DNA from: Pseudomonas sp. CROZ-RG-20F-R04-15
GTDB taxonomy: Bacteria; Pseudomonadota; Gammaproteobacteria; Pseudomonadales; Pseudomonadaceae
NCBI RefSeq assembly: GCF_022662375.1
Contig: NZ_JAKNQL010000033.1
Coordinates: 1 to 56,970, forward strand
Reading direction: 5' to 3'
DNA length: 56,970 nt
Position numbers and translations under genes: made by a program. Below the pieces are notes generated by a model. The model made no database searches. It had not been told where the DNA came from and worked only from the letters and a program-made list of their open reading frames with translations. Positions within the stretch are counted from its first letter, which is position 1. The number at the start of each line of letters is the position of its first letter. Below, in pieces: positions 1 to 7,678 of this stretch.

Positions 1-17
1 GCTTTTGATCTTCCCCT

Positions 18-1628
18 TCAATCCGGCTGAAACGGCGATTCACTCAAGATCACCCCAGTCTCCTCGACATACTGCTGCCAATGCCCGATCAACGCGCTGA
101 GCTTCTCCGGTCGACTCACCGCCAGATCATGAATCTCCCCCGGATCACTGCTCAAATCATACAGCTGCCAGGTCGCCGGCCCGACAGGCCCGGGAATCCA
201 CACCGCTTTCCACGACCCCTGGCGAATCGCCCGACGCCCGAACAATTCCCATCCTGTCACCGTATGCTCGTCATGCACCTGCGCAGTCTCACCCGACAAG
301 AACCCCAACCACGATTTGCCACGCAACGGCGCCACCGGTTTGCCGTGCCAAAGCTTGCCCGGATGACGTACGCCAGCCAGATCGAGAATCGTCGGCGTAA
401 TGTCCATCACCGTGCCGAAACCATGGCTGATCTGCCCTTTGAGCGGCAACTGCGGATAGTGCAGCAGCGCCGGCACGCGAATCCCGCCTTCAGTGGTAAA
501 TGCCTTGAACAGCCGCGATGGCGCGGTTGCCACCTGCGCCCAGTTCGGCCCGTACCAGACGTAGGAGTTAGCCCGGCCAATGTTGTCGAGGCTGTTGTCG
601 TAATGCTGGCTGAGATAGGTCACCAGTTCCGGACCGAACTTGGGGAACGCTTCGAGCAGCGCGCCTTCGGCACCGTTGTCGGACATGAACAGGATGAACG
701 TATTGTCGAGCTGCCCTTGCTGACGCAGATAGTCGACGACCCGACCAATGTTCCAGTCCATGCGCTCGACCATCGCTGCGTAGACCTCCATGGCCCGCGC
801 GGAAATCTGCTTTTGCTCGTCGCTTAATGCGTCCCACTGCTGGGTCAACTGAATCAGCGGATGGGGCTCGACGTCCGGCTCGATCAGGCCGAGGGCTTTG
901 AGTTTTTCCAGGCGTTCCTGGCGCAGCACTTCCGGGCCAGCGTCATAGCGGCCACGGTATTTCTCGACGATGTCGGCGGGCGCCTGCAACGGCCAGTGCG
1001 GCGCGGAGAATGGCAGATAAGCGAAGAACGGCCGGGTCTGGTCACGCTCCTTGAGGTACTGCAGCAATTTGTCGCCGAAGGCATCGGAGGAATAGAAGTC
1101 CTTCGGCAATTCATCGATGAACGTATCGTCCTCGATGTACAGCGCCGGGGTGGATTTCAGCAGGCCGGGCGTTTGCTCATCGTAGGTCGGCTCGAACCCG
1201 TAGTGGTTGGCCGCGCCCGGCAGCAGCGAAAACGAGCGCTCGAAACCCCGTGCATGCGGCGCCAGTTCGGCCTTCAGGCCGAGGTGCCATTTGCCGCTCA
1301 TCAACGTTTGATAACCGGCCTCGCGCAGCAGCTCCGGCAGCGCCACCACACGGTCGTTGAGATAGCCCTCATAACCCGGTTTACCGATGAGTTCCGGGGT
1401 CAGCGTTTCGGCCATGGTGCCGATGCCGGCGATGTGGTGGTCGGTACCGGTCAACAGCATCGAGCGGGTTGGCGAGCAGGTCGGTGCGGTGTGAAAATCG
1501 GTCAGGCGCAGACCGTTGTTGGCCAAGGCATCGAGGTGTGGCGTGGCGATTTCTCCGCCGAACGCACCGATGTCGGAGAAGCCTAGATCGTCGGCCAGAA
1601 TCACCAGAAAATTGGGACGTTGCGGCAT
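18..1628 (-). CDS. atsA: Arylsulfatase AtsA
   Basis: Hydrolyses aryl sulfate esters to phenol and sulfate for use as a sulfur source. The 536-residue protein has the type I sulfatase signature CSPTR at 51-55; Cys51 is the residue converted to formylglycine and sits at the same number as in P. aeruginosa AtsA. The N-terminal metal ligands (LADDLGFSD, Asp13/Asp14), the GKWHLG motif and the later SDNGAEG motif are all present. There is no signal peptide, which fits the known cytoplasmic Pseudomonas enzyme and the neighbouring importer. An AGGAG site lies 7 bases before the ATG. It is the last gene of an atsB-atsC-atsA unit, with a 14-base gap to atsC. No formylglycine-generating enzyme gene lies in the window, so maturation must rely on one encoded elsewhere. 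Confidence 0.93.
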   Translation of the reverse strand: MPQRPNFLVILADDLGFSDIGAFGGEIATPHLDALANNGLRLTDFHTAPTCSPTRSMLLTGTDHHIAGIGTMAETLTPELIGKPGYEGYLNDRVVALPELLREAGYQTLMSGKWHLGLKAELAPHARGFERSFSLLPGAANHYGFEPTYDEQTPGLLKSTPALYIEDDTFIDELPKDFYSSDAFGDKLLQYLKERDQTRPFFAYLPFSAPHWPLQAPADIVEKYRGRYDAGPEVLRQERLEKLKALGLIEPDVEPHPLIQLTQQWDALSDEQKQISARAMEVYAAMVERMDWNIGRVVDYLRQQGQLDNTFILFMSDNGAEGALLEAFPKFGPELVTYLSQHYDNSLDNIGRANSYVWYGPNWAQVATAPSRLFKAFTTEGGIRVPALLHYPQLPLKGQISHGFGTVMDITPTILDLAGVRHPGKLWHGKPVAPLRGKSWLGFLSGETAQVHDEHTVTGWELFGRRAIRQGSWKAVWIPGPVGPATWQLYDLSSDPGEIHDLAVSRPEKLSALIGHWQQYVEETGVILSESPFQPD

Positions 1629-1642
1629 CGCAAAACTCCTGT

Positions 1643-2458
1643 TCAGCAGGCAATGAACGTCAGCGGCAAATCACGGATCTGCACCGGTACGCTCGGTTGG
1701 TAATGGTCGTCACTGGTCAGTTCGTGCAGCAGTTCTTCACGCAATTGATGGAAGTCGAAACTGCTGCGCTGGCGCGGGTGCGGCAAAGCGATGTCGACCA
1801 CTTGCTTGATCCGCCCCGGACGCGGCTCCATGACCACCACGCGGTCAGCGAGGAAGATCGCCTCTTCGACGTCATGGGTGACAAGGATGGTGGTGATTTT
1901 TGCGCGGTCGCGTATCGCCAATAGCTCGTCCTGCATTTGCTGGCGGGTGAGTGCATCGAGCGCGCCGAAGGGCTCGTCGAGCAGCAGAATTCTGGGGCTG
2001 GCGACCAGTCCGCGAGCAATCGCCACACGTTGCGCCATGCCACCGGAGAGTTGGTGCGGATAGGCGCGGGTGAAGTCGCGCAGGCCGACCAGCTCGATGA
2101 AGTCGTTGATCCGTTGTTGCTTCTGCGCAGCGCTCAGCGGCTCGTTGACCAGGCCCAGGCCGATGTTGTCAGCGACGGTCAACCACGGAAACAAACGGTG
2201 CTCCTGAAAGACGATGCCGCGCTCGCCGCCAATGCCGCTGACGGCTTTGCCATCCACCGTGATCTGCCCGCGAAACTGCGTATCAAGGCCCACCAATAAC
2301 CGCAGTAACGTCGATTTACCGCAGCCGCTGGAGCCGACGATGGCGACGAACTCGCCCTCGGCGATGTCGAGGTTGAATTCGCGAATCGCCTCCAGTTCGA
2401 AACCGTCGACGTCGAAGGATTTGCCTACGTGTTTAAAGCTGACAATCGGTGCGTTCAT
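1643..2458 (-). CDS. atsC: Sulfate ester ABC transporter ATP-binding protein AtsC
   Basis: ATPase subunit of the sulfate-ester importer, of the SsuB/TauB family. The 271-residue protein has Walker A GSSGCGKST (about residues 42-50), the signature LSGGMAQRVAIARG, and Walker B ILLLDEPFGALDALT, followed by the H-loop VTHDVEEA. Its ATG overlaps the end of atsB by four bases, so the two are translationally coupled. A GGAGACACGC ribosome-binding region precedes the start. Position between the permease and the arylsulfatase points to aryl and alkyl sulfates as substrates; on sequence alone a sulfonate importer would look much the same. Confidence 0.88.
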   Translation of the reverse strand: MNAPIVSFKHVGKSFDVDGFELEAIREFNLDIAEGEFVAIVGSSGCGKSTLLRLLVGLDTQFRGQITVDGKAVSGIGGERGIVFQEHRLFPWLTVADNIGLGLVNEPLSAAQKQQRINDFIELVGLRDFTRAYPHQLSGGMAQRVAIARGLVASPRILLLDEPFGALDALTRQQMQDELLAIRDRAKITTILVTHDVEEAIFLADRVVVMEPRPGRIKQVVDIALPHPRQRSSFDFHQLREELLHELTSDDHYQPSVPVQIRDLPLTFIAC

Positions 2459-4053
2459 GCGTGTCTCCAGCGGGTCGCGCGAATTTCCAGGCGTTGGCCA
2501 ATAAGGTTGAGCAGGGCGCCGGTGAGACCGACGAGAAGCATGCCGGCCATGATCAGATCCATGCGCAGCAACTGTTGGGCGCTGATCATCTGGCTGCCGA
2601 TGCCGCCGTTGGACGGCATGAAATATTCAGCGCCGATGGTGCCGAGCCAGGCGTAGATCAGGCTCAGTCTGAGGCCTGCGAAAATTCCCGGCGCGGCGCC
2701 CGGCAGCACCAGCCGACGCAGGCGTTGGCCGAGACTCAGACGCAACACTTTTGCGGCCTCGTTGAGTTGAGGCGAGAGGTTGGCGACGCTGCGTTGGGTG
2801 GCGATAAACAGCGGAAAGAAGGCCGCGAGGGCGACGAACACCCACTTGGCCAATTCGCCGAGACCGAACCACGCGGTGAGCAGCGGCACCCAGGCGAAGA
2901 TGGCGATCTGACGGAGGGCCGCGAGGGTCGGGCCGAGCAGGCGTTCGCTGATGTTCGACAGACCCAGCAGCAGGCCCAAGGCCAACCCGAGACCGCCGCC
3001 GAGCAACAGGCCACCGAGTGTGCGGCCCAGGCTGAGGGCCATGCCGCTGATCAGCGTGCCATCAAGCAGACCGTCCCATGCCGTGCTCAAAACGGCCAAC
3101 GGGCTGACCAGAATATTGGCGTCGACCCACTGTTGGTCACTTGCCAATTGCCACAGCGCCAACAAGCCCAGCGGCAATAGCCACGGTTGCAGACGCTGCC
3201 AGCCTTCATAACGCGGGCCGCGACGGATTTCGGCGGTGGCCGGATGCGGCCAGTGCACCAGTTTCCTGTCCAGCAGACCGATGCCGCGATCCATCGCCAC
3301 ACCGATCAAACCGATGACCACGATGCACACGAACACGATGTCGAGCATGAATAGCTGTCGCGCCCAGACCATCAGATAACCGATGCCTTCGCTGGAGGCG
3401 AGCAGTTCGACGGCCAGCAACGAAGTCCATCCGGCGGCCAGCGCCAGACGTACGCCAGCCATGAACGCGGGGAGGGCGGCGGGGAGCACCAGGCGACGGA
3501 TCAGCAGGTGAGGCGGCAAGCGTAAAACAGCGGCAGCTTCGCGCAGTTTTGGTTGTGCATCTCTTACGCCGACCAGTGTGTGCAGGGTCACCGGAACCAC
3601 GATGGCTTTGATCAGCACCACCAGTTTCAGCACTTCGCCGATGCCGAAAAACACCATGAACAAGGGAATCCACGCCAGCGTCGGTATTTGTGAAAGTCCG
3701 GCGAAGGTCGGGAAGATCAAGCGTTCAAGACGACGACTGAATCCCAGTGCTGCGCCGAGCAATGCACCCGCAGAAACCCCCGCGAGCAGTCCCCAGAACA
3801 AACGCTGCAGACTGATCCACAAGTGGCCCCATAACTCGCCCCGCGACAACTCGACAGCGCTGTTCCACACCAGTGACGGCGCGGGCAGGATCTGTTCGCT
3901 CATCCATTCGTTGCGCGCGGCCAGCCACCACAGCGCGAACAGGCCAAGGGGCAGCAGCCACGGCAACAGGCGTTGGTTCAGGCTTGGCCAAGTGCGGCGG
4001 CTTTTCAGCGGCGGCGCGGGCAGGGGGAGACTGAGCAAGGATTGGCGGGCCAT
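2455..4053 (-). CDS. atsB: Sulfate ester ABC transporter permease AtsB (duplicated, fused)
   Basis: Membrane subunit of the AtsRBC importer. At 532 residues it is about twice the length of an SsuC/TauC permease and holds two BPD_transp_1-type halves in tandem (about 25-260 and 285-530), each with its own set of membrane segments and an EAA-type cytoplasmic loop (for example EAAAVLRLPPHLLIRRLVLP in the first half, EAAKVLRLSLGQRLRRLVLP in the second). The protein can therefore serve as both halves of the channel. The longest open frame begins 19 codons earlier, but GGAGGTCACCC directly before the chosen ATG decides the start. First gene of the atsBCA unit, divergent from atsR. Confidence 0.87.
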   Translation of the reverse strand: MARQSLLSLPLPAPPLKSRRTWPSLNQRLLPWLLPLGLFALWWLAARNEWMSEQILPAPSLVWNSAVELSRGELWGHLWISLQRLFWGLLAGVSAGALLGAALGFSRRLERLIFPTFAGLSQIPTLAWIPLFMVFFGIGEVLKLVVLIKAIVVPVTLHTLVGVRDAQPKLREAAAVLRLPPHLLIRRLVLPAALPAFMAGVRLALAAGWTSLLAVELLASSEGIGYLMVWARQLFMLDIVFVCIVVIGLIGVAMDRGIGLLDRKLVHWPHPATAEIRRGPRYEGWQRLQPWLLPLGLLALWQLASDQQWVDANILVSPLAVLSTAWDGLLDGTLISGMALSLGRTLGGLLLGGGLGLALGLLLGLSNISERLLGPTLAALRQIAIFAWVPLLTAWFGLGELAKWVFVALAAFFPLFIATQRSVANLSPQLNEAAKVLRLSLGQRLRRLVLPGAAPGIFAGLRLSLIYAWLGTIGAEYFMPSNGGIGSQMISAQQLLRMDLIMAGMLLVGLTGALLNLIGQRLEIRATRWRHA

Positions 4054-4361
4054 GGGTGACCTCCGTTGTCGGGTTGGCTCAAGATCTTTAGCGGTATTAG
4101 CTAAAAACAAAAAGTTATAACAATGTCGATATGGATTCTTTTAAGAGATAAGCGAGGCCATTTAAGGCTTCCAGCCCAAACGCATCCAATGCATTCGAAG
4201 AATATTTTCGATGCTGTTAATGCATATGCCGCTGCAAGCCCCGTTAATGCTTGCTTAGCGTTAAAAGCTATAAAAATGTGCATTTATAGTATTTAAGCGA
4301 AGGTATTCATTCGGCCTACTTTCGGCTCCTCAACGCCCGTCGTGATCAAGGAGCTGCACCC
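4054..4361. promoter_or_regulatory. Divergent promoter region atsB / atsR
   Basis: 308 bases without a gene between the divergent atsBCA and atsR units. It is much richer in A+T than its surroundings, as expected of a promoter region, and must hold the start sites for both directions. Within it, ATTCTTTTAAG at 4135-4145 matches the reverse complement of a site upstream of the second LysR gene and resembles the other sulfur-gene motifs described here. LysR-type (SftR, CysB) control is known for this regulon in P. putida, but the exact binding site here is inferred. Confidence 0.6.
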
Positions 4362-5375
4362 ATGAACCTCCCCTTCAAACGTGTTTTCAGTCTGTTTGCC
4401 GTTCCTGCTCTGGCGGGCCTGCTGGCGTTCACCGCGCATGCCGACGAACTCAAGGAAATCAGGATTGCGGTGCCCGACCTGAGTGCCGGCACCCAGCACA
4501 GCGGCGGCGGTGTGGTCGATGTGTTGCGCGATCAGCAGATCTTCGAAAAGGCCTTCGCCGAGCAGGGCATCAAGATTCAGTGGAGTTTCTTCAAGGGCGC
4601 CGGGCCGGTAATCAACGAGGCGTTCGCCAATGGTCAGGTTGATCTGGCGTATCTGGGCGATCTCGCGGCAATCATCGGCAAGTCCAATGGCCTCGATACG
4701 CGGTTGCTCAGCGCCAGTGCCCGTGGGGTGAAGCAGTATCTGGGCGTGGTGCCGGGGTCGGGGATCAAGACGCTGCAGGATCTCAAAGGCAAGCGTGTGG
4801 CGATTTTCCGGGGCACCGCGACGCAGTTGTCGTTTGATGCGGCGCTGGCCAGTCAGGGCTTGAGTGAGAAGGATCTGAAGGTCATCAATCTGGACTTCAA
4901 CGCAGCGGTCGCGGCGTTGGCAGCCAAGCAGATCGATGCGTCCTGGGGCAGTTCCGGGTTGAGCGCATTGCAGGCCAAAGGGCTGGCCGAACTGCCGCTC
5001 AACACCAAAGATCTCGGCGGTGCGGGTAGTGTGCAGTCGGTGCTGGTCGGCACGGGCAAGTTTGTCGATGCGCACCCGGAAGTCGTGGCCAAGCTGCTCA
5101 AGGCCCAACAGCAGGCTGTTGAGTGGTTGACACAGGACAGCAACAAGGCTGCTTACGTGCAATTGGTCTCAGGATTGGCGAGTTATCCGCCGGTGATTCT
5201 GAGGCAGGATCTGCAGGATCAGAAGTTGAGCGAAGTGTTCCCGTCAACGCTGGATCCGGTGTTCCTTGGCAGTTTGCAGGACAAAGTTGATCTGGCGGCG
5301 CAGCAGAAGCTTATTCGCAAGCCGTTCAAGGTGAATGACTGGGTGGCGCCTGAGTTGGCAGCGGCCAAGCTCTGA
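4362..5375 (+). CDS. atsR: Sulfate ester ABC transporter substrate-binding protein AtsR
   Basis: Periplasmic binding protein for the AtsBC transporter, of the SsuA/TauA/NMT1 group. The 337 residues begin with a clear Sec signal peptide (positive start, hydrophobic stretch, cleavage after AHA around residue 27). The mature part begins with a beta strand (IRIAVPDLS) and has the usual two-lobe layout; GAGPVINEAFANGQVDLAYLG (cut here to the key idea: AFANGQVDLAYLGD) is the typical ligand-lobe segment. AAGGAG stands a good distance before the ATG. It is transcribed away from atsBCA rather than sitting in the same operon as in P. aeruginosa. Followed directly by a REP doublet. Confidence 0.87.
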   Translation: MNLPFKRVFSLFAVPALAGLLAFTAHADELKEIRIAVPDLSAGTQHSGGGVVDVLRDQQIFEKAFAEQGIKIQWSFFKGAGPVINEAFANGQVDLAYLGDLAAIIGKSNGLDTRLLSASARGVKQYLGVVPGSGIKTLQDLKGKRVAIFRGTATQLSFDAALASQGLSEKDLKVINLDFNAAVAALAAKQIDASWGSSGLSALQAKGLAELPLNTKDLGGAGSVQSVLVGTGKFVDAHPEVVAKLLKAQQQAVEWLTQDSNKAAYVQLVSGLASYPPVILRQDLQDQKLSEVFPSTLDPVFLGSLQDKVDLAAQQKLIRKPFKVNDWVAPELAAAKL

Positions 5376-5399
5376 ATCTTTAGCACCTGCTCTGGCCTC

Positions 5400-5464
5400 T
5401 TCGCGAGCAGGCTCGCTCCCACAGGGAAATGCATTCCAATTGTGGGAGCGAGCCTGCTCGCGAA
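5400..5464. repeat. REP doublet (inverted pair)
   Basis: Two 24-base arms, TTCGCGAGCAGGCTCGCTCC at the left and its reverse complement at the right, separated by a 17-base loop. Each arm also has its own small GCGAGC/GCTCGC hairpin. This is the common Pseudomonas REP form, here between the convergent ends of atsR and the LysR gene, where it may act in transcript termination or stability. Confidence 0.95.
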
Positions 5465-5470
5465 AGGGCG

Positions 5471-6391
5471 CTAAACGGCGACGCTGACGTCCTGCCTATC
5501 CACTGCCACCAAGGTCTCGATCATCGCCCTTGCTGCCGGCGACAGCCGAAATCCGGTGCGACTGACGATCCCGCAACGCGCATTCATGCTTTCCAGGTTC
5601 TGCGGCAGATTGCGCCAGTGCAGCAACACCAGCGAACCCTTGGCAATATCCTCGATAAACGCCTCTTCCGTACCGACGCCAATCGCATTCGATTGCAGCA
5701 CCACTTTCACCAGCGCTGGAAAATGCTCGGTCTCGATGGTCGGGGAGAAATCGATGCGGCCACTGAGGTTCGCCAACAATTTGCGAATCCCCGGCGGGAT
5801 CAGCGTGGTTGCCAGCGGATAGTCGAACATGTCATTGGTCGACAGGCTTTCCTTGGCCAATAACGGATGCCCCGGCCGGCAGAAAAACACCCCGCGCTTG
5901 GGTGTCAGTGCCTGGGTCTGGAAGTTCGGATCGGACTCGAAATGGCGGATGTCGGCAATAAAGAATTCGATCTCTTCACGGCTCAGCGCGCGGCTGAGCT
6001 TTTCCCAGTTATCCACCTGAAAACAGGTGCGCACTTTCGGGTGCGCATTGATGAATTGCGCCACCGCGTCCGGGACCAGTTTCACCGCTGGCGCCGGGCC
6101 GCAACCGAAGTGCACTTCGCCGGCATCGAGCTTGGTCATCTGCGTCACTTCGGCGCTGAGCAACGCCGCGCCTTGTACCAGGCTCAGGGCATGTTGCAGC
6201 ACCACCTGGCCCTCAGGCGTGGGGCGCAGATCCTTGTTGCCGCGATCCACCAGCACGCAGCCGAACTCTTGCTCAAGCCCCTGAATGCTGCGGCTGAACG
6301 CCGGTTGAGTGATGCCCATCGCGTCCGCCGCACGGACAAAACTGCGGTGTTCGTTGAGGGCGATGAAGTAGCGCAACTGGCGAAGATCCAT
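5471..6391 (-). CDS. sftR: LysR-type regulator, SftR-like
   Basis: Predicted regulator of sulfate-ester use. The 306-residue protein has a winged helix-turn-helix at 1-60 (LRQLRYFIALNEHRSFVRAA, then TQPAFSRSIQGLE) and a LysR effector domain from about 90 on. It stands between atsR and atsK; in P. putida S-313 the LysR protein SftR occupies this context and controls atsR and atsK, which is the reason for the symbol. A five-codon-longer ATG exists, but AGG then touches that ATG, while GGAAAAGCAT precedes the chosen one. A paralogue about 3.5 kb away shares the FGCGPAPA segment and a long conserved stretch in the effector domain. Confidence 0.8.
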   Translation of the reverse strand: MDLRQLRYFIALNEHRSFVRAADAMGITQPAFSRSIQGLEQEFGCVLVDRGNKDLRPTPEGQVVLQHALSLVQGAALLSAEVTQMTKLDAGEVHFGCGPAPAVKLVPDAVAQFINAHPKVRTCFQVDNWEKLSRALSREEIEFFIADIRHFESDPNFQTQALTPKRGVFFCRPGHPLLAKESLSTNDMFDYPLATTLIPPGIRKLLANLSGRIDFSPTIETEHFPALVKVVLQSNAIGVGTEEAFIEDIAKGSLVLLHWRNLPQNLESMNARCGIVSRTGFRLSPAARAMIETLVAVDRQDVSVAV

Positions 6392-6467
6392 ATGCTTTTC
6401 CGGCATCCTAAAAATAGCTCGAAGGCATTTGCGACGAGGGTTGCTAGAGGTTTTAAATGCAAGCTCT

Positions 6468-6480
6468 TATTCCGTCAACG
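6468..6480 (+). promoter_or_regulatory. Candidate sulfur-control motif upstream of atsK
   Basis: TATTCCGTCAACG, preceded by CTCT, is a one-base-longer version of TATTCCTTAACG found before the hydrolase gene at 17576. It lies about 90 bases before atsK and 80 bases before the divergent LysR gene. A CysB or SftR site is the likely meaning; this is inferred from recurrence only. Confidence 0.4.
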
Positions 6481-6572
6481 AAGCATGTGAATATCTATTA
6501 GATGTAAATGGAATATAGATAGAGCGTTGTTTCGCTGCCGTCCAACCGTAAGCAGTCGATGAGGGCCTACCC

Positions 6573-7481
6573 ATGAGCAATGCCGCACTCGCAGTAAAAC
6601 CCGCTGTCCACGCGCTGGAGATTCATCCGGTCGCCGGTCGTATCGGCGCCGAGATCCGTGGCGTGCATTTGTCCGGTGAGCTGGACGCCGCCACCGTCGA
6701 AGCTATCCAGCAGGCGCTGGTTCAGTACAAAGTCGTGTTCTTCCGTGAGCAGACCCAGCTTGATGATCAGCGTCAGGAAGCCTTCGCCCATCTGCTCGGC
6801 GAGCCAGTGGCGCACCCGACCGTACCGTCCCGTGAGGGCACCCGTTATCTGCTGGAACTGGACGGCGCTGAAGGCCAGCGCGCCAACTCCTGGCACACCG
6901 ACGTGACCTTCGTCGACGCCTACCCGAAAGCCTCGATCCTGCGCTCGGTGGTGGCCCCGGCCTTCGGTGGCGACACCCTGTGGGCCAACACCGCAACGGC
7001 GTACAACGGCTTGCCGACCGAGCTGCGTGAACTGGCCGACAAACTGGTCGCCGTGCACAGCAACGAATACGACTACGCCAGCGCCAAGCCGGACGTCTCG
7101 GCGGAGAAGCTTGAGCGCTATCGCAAGGTCTTCACCTCCACTGTGTACGAGACCGAGCACCCGGTGGTGCGCGTGCACCCGATCAGTGGCGAGAAGAGTT
7201 TGTTGTTGGGGCATTTCGTCAAACGTATCAAGGGGTATTCACAGGCGGATTCGGCGCATCTGTTCGGGCTGTTGCAGAGCCATGTGATCCGTCAGGAAAA
7301 CACCGTGCGCTGGCGCTGGAAGGCCGGTGATGTGGCGATCTGGGATAACCGTTCGACGCAGCATTATGCGATTGATGATTACGGTACGCAGGATCGGGTG
7401 GTGCGTCGGGTGACGCTCAAGGGGGAAGTGCCGGTGGGCGCGAACGGGCAGCGCAGTCAGACCATCAAAGGTCGTGACTGA
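6573..7481 (+). CDS. atsK: Alkylsulfatase AtsK, Fe(II)/2-oxoglutarate-dependent
   Basis: Cleaves medium-chain alkyl sulfate esters oxidatively to aldehyde and sulfate, using 2-oxoglutarate and O2. The 302-residue length and residue numbering match P. putida AtsK: iron ligands His108 and Asp110 in NSWHTDVTF and His264 in STQHYAIDDY, with the 2-oxoglutarate-binding arginine region at 275-279 (DRVVRR). The protein is cytoplasmic (no signal peptide). TauD is the nearest other family member, but the fit to AtsK numbering and the ats neighbourhood favour a sulfatase role. It stands alone as a transcription unit, divergent from the SftR-like gene and followed by a repeat element. Confidence 0.9.
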   Translation: MSNAALAVKPAVHALEIHPVAGRIGAEIRGVHLSGELDAATVEAIQQALVQYKVVFFREQTQLDDQRQEAFAHLLGEPVAHPTVPSREGTRYLLELDGAEGQRANSWHTDVTFVDAYPKASILRSVVAPAFGGDTLWANTATAYNGLPTELRELADKLVAVHSNEYDYASAKPDVSAEKLERYRKVFTSTVYETEHPVVRVHPISGEKSLLLGHFVKRIKGYSQADSAHLFGLLQSHVIRQENTVRWRWKAGDVAIWDNRSTQHYAIDDYGTQDRVVRRVTLKGEVPVGANGQRSQTIKGRD

Positions 7482-7490
7482 AGATCAACA

Positions 7491-7670
7491 GCCCCTCACC
7501 CCAGCCCTCTCCCGGAGGGAGAGGGAGCTGACCGAGTTGTCTCGCGCTATGCATCGACTTGAACCACCTTACCGATTATGGATTCGGTGAAGCACGATCA
7601 GGTCGGTGTACCTCTGAAATATCCCCCATTCAGTCCCCTCTCCCTCCGGGAGAGGGTTAGGGTGAGGGGC
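7491..7670. repeat. Imperfect inverted repeat element, about 180 bp
   Basis: The ends are complementary: GCCCCTCACCCCAGCCCTCT at the left and AGAGGGTTAGGGTGAGGGGC at the right. Inside each end is a short CTCTCCC/GGGAGAG hairpin. The centre holds a CATCGACTTGA / TCAGGTCGGTGTA pair. Copies of the same family recur at 17.3, 20.2-20.5 (tandem), 23.9, 30.6 and 55.9 kb, always in intergenic space. It looks like a non-autonomous, MITE-like repeat. Confidence 0.9.
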
Positions 7671-7678
7671 TCTTCAAG

